Origin: JAVBOW01 sp031550615
GTDB lineage: Bacteria > Bacteroidota > Bacteroidia > Bacteroidales > Rikenellaceae
Length of the DNA: 47,416 nt
Direction: 5' to 3'
NCBI GenBank assembly: GCA_031550615.1
Contig: JAVBOL010000038.1
Span: 1-47,416 of the forward strand
Below, piece after piece: positions 25,803 to 34,642 of the stretch. The notes under the pieces are model-generated. The model saw nothing but the letters and a program-made list of their open reading frames with translations. It was not told where the DNA came from and ran no database searches. The position numbers and the translations under genes are program-made. The number at the start of each line of letters is the position of its first letter. Position 1 is the stretch's first letter.

Positions 25803-25826
25803 ATTTCCGTTAACGTAAACGGAAAT
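25803..25826. promoter_or_regulatory. Probable LacI-family operator before the CE12/SusCD operon
   Basis: A 24-bp inverted repeat with one mismatched pair; the core is CCGTTAACGTAAACGG at 25807-25822. The palindrome ends 21 bp before the CE12 start codon. It shares the CCGTnnACGTTAnCGG pattern with the site at 24508-24523. The rest of the 25637-25847 gap is AT-rich and holds the two divergent promoters and the half-site at 25681-25690. Confidence 0.75.
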
Positions 25827-25847
25827 CACACGCAGAAACGCACGACA

Positions 25848-26618
25848 ATGAAAGCACTCAGACTTTTAGCGCTATCCGCATTAATAATAATGATCGCCGC
25901 GGCAGCCAAACCACGCAAAGCCGTCCTGTTCACCATCGGCGATTCGACCATGACCTACGGCTCGGACGGGGACGCCGTTCCCGACCCGGCAGAGGACCCG
26001 GGCTGCGGCTGGGGACAGATGCTCCACAAATATTTCAACCCCAAGAAGATCGAGGTGCGCAACCGCGGCATCTCGGGGCGCAGCTCGAAAAGCTATATCG
26101 ACGAAGGGCAATGGCAGAAAGTCTACGACCAGATGCAGAAAGGCGATTTCCTGCTGGTGCAGTTCGGCGGCAACGACCAGAAATCGCAGGACTCCAGGCG
26201 CTATGCCGCCCCGATGACCGATTTCAAGGATAATTTCCGCTTCTTTATCAACGCCGCACGCGAAAAGGGCGTGACACCGATACTGTGCACCTCGGTTGTG
26301 CGCCGCCGCTTCGACAAGCAGGGGCAACTGATCGACACCTACGGCGAATACATAACCGCCGTGCGCGAAGTGGGCGAAGAGATGGGCGTGACGGTGATCG
26401 ACCTGAAAGAATCGACATGGAAACTGGTGCAGGATGCCGGCGTGGAGGGCAGCAAGAAGCTCTTCAACTACACCGCACCGGGCGAGGTGGCGAAATACCC
26501 CGACGGCCACCGCGACGACTCGCACTGGAACATCGACGGCGCGGACAAAGTCGCCGGGCTGTTTGCCGAAGAGCTGCGCACGAGCGGCAACCCGCTGGCG
26601 AAATATCTTAAGAAATAG
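25848..26618 (+). CDS. CE12 rhamnogalacturonan acetylesterase (first copy)
   Basis: A 256-residue SGNH/GDSL esterase with an N-terminal signal peptide (~1-20). Block I is TIGDSTM with the nucleophile Ser33, block III is FGGND with Asn109, and the C-terminal DxxH pair is Asp223 and His226 (DDSHW). ISGRSSKSYIDEGQW around 75-89 is typical of CE12. These enzymes remove O-acetyl groups from pectin, opening it to lyases. First gene after the operator. Confidence 0.9.
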   Translation: MKALRLLALSALIIMIAAAAKPRKAVLFTIGDSTMTYGSDGDAVPDPAEDPGCGWGQMLHKYFNPKKIEVRNRGISGRSSKSYIDEGQWQKVYDQMQKGDFLLVQFGGNDQKSQDSRRYAAPMTDFKDNFRFFINAAREKGVTPILCTSVVRRRFDKQGQLIDTYGEYITAVREVGEEMGVTVIDLKESTWKLVQDAGVEGSKKLFNYTAPGEVAKYPDGHRDDSHWNIDGADKVAGLFAEELRTSGNPLAKYLKK

Positions 26619-26680
26619 TACGTTACTATAATATCCGCCCCGGCGGACGCACCACGAAAAATAACCCAAACCGCAATACG

Positions 26681-27457
26681 ATGAAAGCAATCCTCTACTC
26701 ATTGACCCTTATGTTTACAGTCGCCGCCACTTCGCCCTGCCTGGCAGAAGGAAAGGCAACGCTCTGGACCGTAGGCGATTCGACCATGGCGCCCAATGCC
26801 AACGTCGAGGCCGACCCGGGCGATCCGGGCCGCGGTTGGGTCGAAGGGCTCACCCCGTACCTCAACCCCGATAAGATCACGATGCGAAACGTGGCCGTTT
26901 CTGGACGCAGCACCAAGAGCTACATCGACGAAGGCCGCTGGCAGAAGGTCGTCGACCAGGTTAAACCCGGCGATTTCGTGCTCATACAATTCGGGCACAA
27001 CGACGCCAAACAGAGCGACGCCAAACGCTACACCGACCCCGAAACCACATACAAGGACAACCTGCGCCTTATGGTAGCGCAAGTGCGCGAAAAAGGCGCC
27101 ACGCCAGTGATCCTCACTTCCATCGTGCGCCGCTATTTCAATGCCGACGGCACTATGCGCGACTCGCATGGCCGCTACGTCCCGGCGGCGCGGGAAGTCG
27201 CCGCAGAGCTCAAGGTCGACCTTATCGACATGAATACCGTCAGCGGGGCGATCGTGGAGAAGTGCGGCCCGGAAGAGTCCAAGAAACTCTACCTTCACGT
27301 AGCGCCCGGGGTTGCCGAGCGTTTCCCGGACGGCAACCGCGACGATACGCACCTTGCCCTGCCCGGTGCCGAGGCATTCTCTGCCGGGTTCGCCGCCGCC
27401 GTAATAGAGGCCGGCATTCCCCTGGCTGCATTTCTGTCGGCAACCCCAATAAAATAA
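26681..27457 (+). CDS. CE12 rhamnogalacturonan acetylesterase (second copy)
   Basis: A 258-residue paralogue of the preceding gene: TVGDSTM with Ser34, SGRSTKSYIDEGRWQKV, FGHND with Asn107, and Asp221/His224 (DDTHL). The signal peptide ends near residues 19-23; a Cys at 20 (SPCLAEG) leaves a lipoprotein form possible but unconvincing. The two copies differ enough throughout (for example PDPAEDPGCGWG versus ADPGDPGRGWVE) that different acetyl positions or backbones are likely targets rather than simple dosage. Confidence 0.9.
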   Translation: MKAILYSLTLMFTVAATSPCLAEGKATLWTVGDSTMAPNANVEADPGDPGRGWVEGLTPYLNPDKITMRNVAVSGRSTKSYIDEGRWQKVVDQVKPGDFVLIQFGHNDAKQSDAKRYTDPETTYKDNLRLMVAQVREKGATPVILTSIVRRYFNADGTMRDSHGRYVPAAREVAAELKVDLIDMNTVSGAIVEKCGPEESKKLYLHVAPGVAERFPDGNRDDTHLALPGAEAFSAGFAAAVIEAGIPLAAFLSATPIK

Positions 27458-27479
27458 CAGCCATCACAACAGACTGATA

Positions 27480-30400
27480 ATGAAAAGAATCGCCCTAATG
27501 GCATTCTGCCTAGCCGCCTGTGCCTACGCACAGGCGCAGGCCGTTCGCGGCACCGTCAAAGACCAGGCCGGTAAGCCCCTGGCCGGTGTGACGGTAACGG
27601 TCAAAGGCAAGAACGCGGGTACGACAAGCTCCGCCGCCGGCGCGTACAGCATAACCGCCGTAGCCGCTGCCGACACGCTGGTGTTCAACCTGATAGGCTA
27701 CAGTTCCATCTCAATCCCGGTAAAAGGGCACGCGATAATAAACGCCACCCTTGACGAGGACGCCCAAAAGATGGACGAAGTGGTGGTGATCGGCTACGGC
27801 ACGCAGAAACGCAGCGACCTGACCGGCTCCATATCGTCGCTCTCCGAGAAGGAGATCAGCATGGTGCCCGTGAACAACATAGCCGAGGCGCTGACCGGCA
27901 AGCTGGCCGGGGTGCAGGTGGTGACCACCGACGGGGCGCCGGACGCCGAGGTGTCGATGCTCATCCGCGGACGCAACTCGATCACGCAATCTTCGGCCCC
28001 GCTCTACGTGGTCGACGGCTTTATGGTCGAGTCGATCTCGGACATCGCCCAGAGCGACATAGCCAGCATCGACGTATTGAAAGACGCCTCGGCCACCGCG
28101 ATCTATGGTTCGCGCGGAGCCAACGGCGTTGTTATAATTACCACCAAGAGCGCCAAAACGGGCACGATCAACGTGTCGCTTAACGCCTATTTCGGGCTCA
28201 GGCAGACCGCCCCGATGCCCGGTGTGCTCGACCCATACGAATATGCCCTGTGGCAGTACGAGTTGTCGACCTACCGCAACAACATGACCTCTGCATACGA
28301 GCCCACTTTCGGCTCATGGGGCGACATGCACCTTTACAAGGACTATCCGGGCAACGACTGGAAGAAGATCGTATTCGGACAGACAGGCACGTCACAAAAC
28401 TACAATATAGCCTTATCGGGTACCACCGACAAAAGCAACTACACCGCCTCGTACACCAAACAGATCGACGACGCGGTGATGATAACCTCGGGTTTCGAGC
28501 GCGACAACTTCCTTTTCAAGTTCCAGCACAAGCCCTCGCGCAAGCTGACGCTCAACTTCCAGGCACGCTATTCGGCCACGCGCACCACCGGCTCGGGCGC
28601 TAACGAACAGACGGGCGGCAAGAGCAGCGACACACGCATGAAATACGTCATGCAGTACTCACCTATCCCTCTGACTGGAGCCACCGGAAGCTACGACGAC
28701 GAGGAGCTACACAACCAGAGCGGCCTTTACACCCCCACCGAATATATCCGCGACAACGACCGCATACAACTACGCCAGGACATTGCCTTCAACGGGGGCG
28801 TGATCTGGATGCCGGGCAAGGGCTGGACATTGCGCAGCAGCCTGAGCTATTCGCTGCTGGATTTAGAGGACCAGCGCTTTTTCGGCGTTACCACATATTA
28901 CGCCCGCATGAACTCGTCGGTCAAGGGCCGTCCAGCCAACGAGATAACGAACACCGACGGCAAGCGCCTGACCAATTCCAACACCATCCAGTACGATTTC
29001 AAGAGCGTACTCTGCAAACATCACTCCCTGACGGGGCTCGTCGGCCAGGAGATCAACGTCTACAACCAACGCCGGTTCATCAGCGACGTGGACGGTTTCC
29101 CCGAGGATTTCACGGCGCGCGAATCGTTCAAATTCACCAGCCAGGGCTCTTCGGTGCTGACCAACAACTACTACATGGCTCCCGACCGCCTGTTCTCATA
29201 CTTCACGCGGTGGAACTATTCATACAAGGGGCGTTATATCCTGACCGGGACTTTCCGTGCGGACGGGTCGAGCAAATTCCGCCCCGAGAACCACTGGGGT
29301 TACTTCCCCTCGGCGGCCGCCGCCTGGCGCATCTCGGACGAAGGGTTCATGAAGGGCAGCAAGGTGTTCTCCTCCCTGAAACTGCGCGCCAGCTACGGCC
29401 AGGCGGGCAACAACAACATCCCCGCAGGGCAGACCTACGCCGAATACATCTCGGAAAGCTCCACCCGGATACCTTTCGAATCGCCCACGGCGGTCTGGAC
29501 CCTCGGCTCGATCATGCCCAACCCCGACCTGAAATGGGAAACCACCACCACGCGCAACGTGGGCCTCGACTTCGGTTTGCTGCGCAACCGCCTGACCGGC
29601 ACGGTCGACGTCTATCGCAACACGACCGACGATTTGCTGATCCTCTTCCCGATCAAGGGCAGCGGCTACACCAACCAGTACCGCAACATAGGCAGCACGC
29701 GCAACGAGGGCTTCGAGGTTTCGCTCACCGGGCAGATAATCCGTAAAAAGAACGTCGAGGTGACCGTAACGGCCAACGTGGGCGTCAACCGCAACACCGT
29801 CACCTCGCTGGGCGGACTGGACCGCATCGAGGCCTACGCGGCCTGGGCGTCCACGCAGATCGACTACGATTTCGTGGTGGTCAAAGGCAAGTCGCTCGGA
29901 CAGGTTTGGGGCTACGTCTCGGACGGGCGCTACGAAGCCTCTGACTTCGAATTCACCGGTTCGGCGACCACCCCCTGGAGGATCAACCCCGCACGCGCCG
30001 GGCAGGTGGTCGACAACTCGACGCTAACCGGTTCGGGCGGCGCATGGGGCCCCGGCGCGATCAAACTGCGCGACCTGGACGGCGATATGGCCATCACAGC
30101 AAATGGGGACAGGACCTATTTGGGCAGCACGCTGCCCAAGGCCACCGGTGGCCTCGTCCTTTCAGGACGCGTTTACGGATTTGATTTCAACGCCAACTTC
30201 AACTACACGGTGGGCAACAAGATACTCAACGCCAATAAAGCCGAATACACCACTTCGAGCACCTACGCCTACCAGAATATCCTCACCACGATGGATTCAT
30301 CGAAGCGCTGGCGCAGCATCGACGACAACGGCCAACGCATAACGGATGTGGCCGAGCTCGAACGCCTGAACGCCTCGACGAGCATGTGGTCGCCGGTTAC

Positions 30401-30683
30401 CTCGCGACGTTTCGTGAGTTCCTATATCGTCGAGGACGGCTCTTTTGTGCGCCTTTCCGGCGTTACGCTGGGCTACACCCTACCCGACCGCATTGTGCGC
30501 CGACTGGGCATCCGCAGCGTGCGCGCCTACGTTACCGGCACGAACCTGTGGCTGCTGACAGGATATTCGGGCTTCGACCCCGAGGTGGACACGCGCCGCA
30601 GCACGCCTCTCACCCCCGGGGTTGACTACTCGCCATACCCCAAGACCCAGGGGTTGATCTTTGGGCTTAACCTCAATTTCTGA
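27480..30683 (+). CDS. SusC/RagA TonB-linked outer-membrane transporter without STN domain
   Basis: A 1067-residue transporter. The signal peptide (1-20, ending AQAQA) leads directly into the carboxypeptidase-regulatory-like domain (VRGTVKDQAGKPLAGVTVTV, ~22-95), then the TonB-box/plug region (EVVVIGYGTQKRSDLTGSIS, LTGKLAGVQVV, PLYVVDGFMV, ATAIYGSRGANGVVIITTK) and the barrel, ending FGLNLNF. Unlike the SusC at 9729 it has no STN domain, so it cannot signal through FecR; this agrees with LacI control of the operon. Substrates are expected to be pectic oligosaccharides. Confidence 0.95.
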   Translation: MKRIALMAFCLAACAYAQAQAVRGTVKDQAGKPLAGVTVTVKGKNAGTTSSAAGAYSITAVAAADTLVFNLIGYSSISIPVKGHAIINATLDEDAQKMDEVVVIGYGTQKRSDLTGSISSLSEKEISMVPVNNIAEALTGKLAGVQVVTTDGAPDAEVSMLIRGRNSITQSSAPLYVVDGFMVESISDIAQSDIASIDVLKDASATAIYGSRGANGVVIITTKSAKTGTINVSLNAYFGLRQTAPMPGVLDPYEYALWQYELSTYRNNMTSAYEPTFGSWGDMHLYKDYPGNDWKKIVFGQTGTSQNYNIALSGTTDKSNYTASYTKQIDDAVMITSGFERDNFLFKFQHKPSRKLTLNFQARYSATRTTGSGANEQTGGKSSDTRMKYVMQYSPIPLTGATGSYDDEELHNQSGLYTPTEYIRDNDRIQLRQDIAFNGGVIWMPGKGWTLRSSLSYSLLDLEDQRFFGVTTYYARMNSSVKGRPANEITNTDGKRLTNSNTIQYDFKSVLCKHHSLTGLVGQEINVYNQRRFISDVDGFPEDFTARESFKFTSQGSSVLTNNYYMAPDRLFSYFTRWNYSYKGRYILTGTFRADGSSKFRPENHWGYFPSAAAAWRISDEGFMKGSKVFSSLKLRASYGQAGNNNIPAGQTYAEYISESSTRIPFESPTAVWTLGSIMPNPDLKWETTTTRNVGLDFGLLRNRLTGTVDVYRNTTDDLLILFPIKGSGYTNQYRNIGSTRNEGFEVSLTGQIIRKKNVEVTVTANVGVNRNTVTSLGGLDRIEAYAAWASTQIDYDFVVVKGKSLGQVWGYVSDGRYEASDFEFTGSATTPWRINPARAGQVVDNSTLTGSGGAWGPGAIKLRDLDGDMAITANGDRTYLGSTLPKATGGLVLSGRVYGFDFNANFNYTVGNKILNANKAEYTTSSTYAYQNILTTMDSSKRWRSIDDNGQRITDVAELERLNASTSMWSPVTSRRFVSSYIVEDGSFVRLSGVTLGYTLPDRIVRRLGIRSVRAYVTGTNLWLLTGYSGFDPEVDTRRSTPLTPGVDYSPYPKTQGLIFGLNLNF

Positions 30684-30690
30684 CGCAGCG

Positions 30691-32619
30691 ATGAAAAAGA
30701 TACTTTTTATAGCTTTCATAGCATTTGCCGGGATGTCCTGCGTGGACGGTTGGCTCGACACCACTACCCCTTCGTCGCTTCCCGCCGATGTGATATTCTC
30801 AGACCCCATACTGGCCAACAGCGCCAATATGGGCATTTACGACGAGATAAACAACAACTCCTTCAACGGACGGCTCTGGCCATTCCACGGCGTTAACAAC
30901 GACACGGAGATCAATATAAGCATGGCTTCGGCATCGACGAACAACGACAACCAGCGCGCCTACTCGGTATACAAATACGCAGAGACGGACAATTACTTCG
31001 GCGACGCGTTCTCTAACGCCATGATGGCCGTCAATAAAGCCAACCTGTGCATCGAGGGGCTGCGCACATACGGCGGCGTGGAGAACAACAAGCAGATGGC
31101 CTACCTGCTGGGCGAAGCGCTTTTCCTGCGCGCGTGGATCTACTATGAATTGGTGTCCATGTTCGGCAATATCCCCGCACGCTTCGAGCCCACGGACAAC
31201 GTCAACCTCTATACCGGGCGCTCGGACCGCGACGTGATCTACAAACAACTGCTCGACGACCTGCAACAGGCCGCCGAACTGATGCCCTGGCCGGGGACTT
31301 CGGACCGCACCTCGACCGTGCTGCGCCCCAACCGCGCAGCGGCGAAAGGACTGCGCGCGCGCATCGCCCTGGCGGCAGGGGGTTACGCATACCATCTCTA
31401 CGGCGAAATGGCCGTGGCGCAGCTGAGCCGCGACCCCGAGCTGACCACCGAGAAAATGTACACCATAGCCCGCGACGAATGCGCCGAGGTGATAGCGGCG
31501 GAAGGCACCGGTTTCAAGCTCGAAAGCGACTTCGAGAAGATATTCCGCGACAACTGCTCCGTGGTTGTCACCGCCGGGGGCGAGCCCCTGTGGGAGCTGC
31601 CCTTCAAGTTCAACCAGAGGGGCAACTGGCTCAGCGCATGCGGCGTCTACCACCGCGGCAAGGACGGCTCGGACGAAATAACCACCGATAAGGACCCACA
31701 CACCACCGTTCCTATGGGCGGCACGGTGGGCGTAGTGCCCACACTGTGGTATGACTTCGCCGAGGGCGACATGCGCCGCGATGTGTCCGTAACCCCATTC
31801 CGCTGGTGCGATGGCCGCCAGGACCTCTACCGCCTCAACACCATGACCCCGGGCAAACTGCGCGCCGAGTGGAAATCGACCACCCTGCCGAAATTTTCGG
31901 CCAATGCCAACGACGGCATCACCCCGATCATACTGCGTTACGCCGATATACTGCTGATGTTCGCCGAAGCGGACAATTTCTTCACCGACGTACCCTCCGG
32001 CGAGGCGCAGCAAGCCCTCAGGCGCGTGCGCGAACGCGGTTTCGGAGGCGTTTCGCAGGGCGACTACATCGCCTCGGTGAGCGCCTCGAAAGAGGATTTC
32101 CTCGCCGCGGTCCAAAACGAGCGCCGCTACGAGTTCGTGGGCGAGATGATCCGCAAGAACGACCTGATCCGTTGGAATTTACTCAAAACGAACATAGACA
32201 AAGTGAAAAAGGATATGCTGGCCCTGCGCACGCTCGAAGGCAAATACGCCGACGTGCCCGCCTACGTATTCTGGAAATATAAGCCCGGCAGCACCACGCA
32301 GATCGTATGGTACGGCCTGAACCGCGGCGAGATCGCCCCAGGCACGCTCGGCCAGAGTGTGAAGGACAAGACGGCCCTCAACAACTGGAAAGCCGCCAAC
32401 GGCTGGCTCAACTGGGACCGCAACGGCGCCGGAGTGCCACCAATCGATCCGTCGCTGTGGATAACCAGCACCACGGAGAGCGGCTACCTGCCCGACGCCT
32501 ACATCAACGGGATCTACTACGTAAACCCCGACCGCAAACTCGACATGCCGCTGCCCTCTTCGATAATCATGAACGGCCAGGGTTCGCTCGACAACGCATA
32601 TTTAGGCTATTCCAACTAA
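30691..32619 (+). CDS. SusD/RagB-family outer-membrane lipoprotein
   Basis: A 642-residue lipoprotein, starting at MKKILFIAF (an in-frame ATG 30 nt upstream lies inside susC and would spoil the signal peptide). Lipid Cys17 follows AGMS. Helical SusD features are present: LCIEGLRTYG, EALFLRAWIYYELVSMFGNIP, AAKGLRARIALAAGGYA, LRYADILLMFAEADNFF and a long C-terminal insert. It is paired with the SusC gene 7 bp upstream and should form the lid of that transporter. It is longer than the SusD at 8133 and belongs to a different subgroup. Confidence 0.94.
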   Translation: MKKILFIAFIAFAGMSCVDGWLDTTTPSSLPADVIFSDPILANSANMGIYDEINNNSFNGRLWPFHGVNNDTEINISMASASTNNDNQRAYSVYKYAETDNYFGDAFSNAMMAVNKANLCIEGLRTYGGVENNKQMAYLLGEALFLRAWIYYELVSMFGNIPARFEPTDNVNLYTGRSDRDVIYKQLLDDLQQAAELMPWPGTSDRTSTVLRPNRAAAKGLRARIALAAGGYAYHLYGEMAVAQLSRDPELTTEKMYTIARDECAEVIAAEGTGFKLESDFEKIFRDNCSVVVTAGGEPLWELPFKFNQRGNWLSACGVYHRGKDGSDEITTDKDPHTTVPMGGTVGVVPTLWYDFAEGDMRRDVSVTPFRWCDGRQDLYRLNTMTPGKLRAEWKSTTLPKFSANANDGITPIILRYADILLMFAEADNFFTDVPSGEAQQALRRVRERGFGGVSQGDYIASVSASKEDFLAAVQNERRYEFVGEMIRKNDLIRWNLLKTNIDKVKKDMLALRTLEGKYADVPAYVFWKYKPGSTTQIVWYGLNRGEIAPGTLGQSVKDKTALNNWKAANGWLNWDRNGAGVPPIDPSLWITSTTESGYLPDAYINGIYYVNPDRKLDMPLPSSIIMNGQGSLDNAYLGYSN

Positions 32620-32633
32620 GCATGCCAGAAAGG

Positions 32634-34613
32634 ATGAAACGAAAGATATTACATATCGCATTTGCCGCCCTGGCCGCCCTTAGCATCATGGGCTGCACAG
32701 ACGCGGACAAAGAGCTCTACCGCGTGGACCTCGCGCAGCAACTCCGCCCCACAGGGCTCAGAACGACGTTCATCGGTGCGGAAAGCGTCACACTCGCATG
32801 GACCGGCCACTCGTCGTCATACACGGTGGAATACTCCGTATCGTCTGATTTCGACGTGGACGTGGAGAGCGTGACGCAACTCTCGGAGCCCAGTTGCACG
32901 GTCGGCGACCTGCTCGAAGGCACTTACTACTACTTCCGCGTGAAGGGCATTTCCCCCAACGGTTCGGTCGAGTCGTCCGAATTCGGCCAGGCGCTTTCGG
33001 TGCGCACCCTCACCACCCCGCCGATACCCAATATACAGGCGAGTGCGACGATGACCTACACCGACACACCCGAGTGGAGTGTGACCCACACCATCGCGTT
33101 GAGTTGGGGCATGCCCGACGTGGAGCTGGAACAGGTCAGCTCCGTTACGCTCACCCCCGCGGGCAACCCCGCCGGAGCGCTTACCTACCCGGTCACCACA
33201 TCCGAGAGAAACGCCCAGGCCAAGACCATAAAGCGCGACCTTGCAGGTTCGACCACCTACACCGCGACGCTGTACGTGGGCACGAAGGCCCGCGGCACCT
33301 GCCAGGTGACCACTAAAGCCGATCCGATCCCGACCCTGACCGCATGGGCCGACCTGGACTTCGACACCACGCCCGAGAGCGCGATGTTCAACCTCACGTG
33401 GGAGCTCTACTACGTCGATCCGGCGAACATCGCCTCGGTGCGCGTCACCAAGCAGGGCGAATCGACGCCTTTCAAATCGCAGGATATAACCCCTTCGGAC
33501 CGTACGGCGGAAGGCACCCTGGTAAAAGGACTTGCCACCGGCACGACCTACCTGGTCGAGCTGATCCACACCGACGCCACGGTGATCGCCTCTATGACCG
33601 CCTCCACGCCCGGTCGACTTCCCGCCGGCACGATAGTGGTCAATACCACCGACAACCTCGCCGCCGCGATCAGCGCCGCGGGACGCACAGCCGAAATGGT
33701 CTACCTGATGTCCGGTACGCACACCTTAACGACCACCGACGCCGCCGTGCTCATTTCGTCCGGCCTTGTGCTCACCTCGGCCGACCCGGCGCACACCACC
33801 GTCAGGATGGCAAAACCGTTCTCGTGCTATTCGACCGTAGCGAAGATCGAATTCAGCAACATAACCTTCATCACCTCAGGGTATTTCTTCCAGCAGACAG
33901 CCGGCGCGTCCAACAACTACAACATCGAGCTGGTCAAGTGGGACAACTGCGTGATCGGCGTGGATCCCACCGGCAGCACCGCCAGCCGTTCGCTGATGGT
34001 GACAGGCTGGGTTTCCGGGATGACCAAGGCGCGCGTGGGCACACTGTGGCTGCACAACTCGAAGCTCTATTCGAACACGGCGGTCTCGTACGGGGTGCTG
34101 TACCACTCGACCGCCAATACGGCGGGCTTCCAATGCGAGGTCAATAACTTCAAGGTGACCGGCTCGACCATCTCTGGCGTATCGCGCCTTATCGACTGGC
34201 GAACTGTCGCTAACCTGCCCTACACCTTCACGATGGAGAACAGCACGCTCTACAGTCTTATGAACACGGCTGCCGCGACTGTGGTCAGCACCTCGGGCAA
34301 CCCCGGTGCAGGGACTTACAACATCAGCAACTCGATATGGCACATGGCTTCTGCCGGTGTGCTGCTCAACCTTAACAGGAACGCAAGCTATTCGGGCACG
34401 ATATCCGGTTTCTATGTGATCCAGGGCGGCGCGGCGACCTTCACCAACACCCCGCAAGCCATACAGGAGAGCATAACGCTGCTCAACACCGCGGCCAGGG
34501 CGACGGACATATTCCTCAGCCCGGGGATCGACCCGACCGCACCCGGAACTTCCTTCCAGATCAAACAAAACATCTACGTGCCGCTCACGGTGGGCGACCC
34601 CAGGTGGAATTAA
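32634..34613 (+). CDS. Surface lipoprotein: FN3-like domains plus DUF4957/DUF5123 beta-helix
   Basis: A 659-residue lipoprotein (SIMGC, Cys21, followed by TDADKE). I chose the ATG at 32634; another at 32622 would add four residues. A fibronectin-III-like domain occupies ~36-125 (SSYTVEYSVSSDF, YYYFRVKGISPNGSVES), one or two further beta-sandwich domains follow to ~325, and from ~332 a right-handed beta-helix of the DUF4957/DUF5123 type runs to the end, closing with GDPRWN. These domains recur next to SusD in pectin PULs, and I infer a surface glycan-binding role. The beta-helix could also hold an undescribed lyase; no known catalytic set is recognizable. Confidence 0.8.
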   Translation: MKRKILHIAFAALAALSIMGCTDADKELYRVDLAQQLRPTGLRTTFIGAESVTLAWTGHSSSYTVEYSVSSDFDVDVESVTQLSEPSCTVGDLLEGTYYYFRVKGISPNGSVESSEFGQALSVRTLTTPPIPNIQASATMTYTDTPEWSVTHTIALSWGMPDVELEQVSSVTLTPAGNPAGALTYPVTTSERNAQAKTIKRDLAGSTTYTATLYVGTKARGTCQVTTKADPIPTLTAWADLDFDTTPESAMFNLTWELYYVDPANIASVRVTKQGESTPFKSQDITPSDRTAEGTLVKGLATGTTYLVELIHTDATVIASMTASTPGRLPAGTIVVNTTDNLAAAISAAGRTAEMVYLMSGTHTLTTTDAAVLISSGLVLTSADPAHTTVRMAKPFSCYSTVAKIEFSNITFITSGYFFQQTAGASNNYNIELVKWDNCVIGVDPTGSTASRSLMVTGWVSGMTKARVGTLWLHNSKLYSNTAVSYGVLYHSTANTAGFQCEVNNFKVTGSTISGVSRLIDWRTVANLPYTFTMENSTLYSLMNTAAATVVSTSGNPGAGTYNISNSIWHMASAGVLLNLNRNASYSGTISGFYVIQGGAATFTNTPQAIQESITLLNTAARATDIFLSPGIDPTAPGTSFQIKQNIYVPLTVGDPRWN

Positions 34614-34642
34614 AGCCTAAAACGACCTAAAATAAAACCACA

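Noticed and set aside
30799..32115. 438-codon minus-strand open frame inside the second susD gene
   Set aside because: Codon-position shadow of SusD; no start signal, no family likeness.
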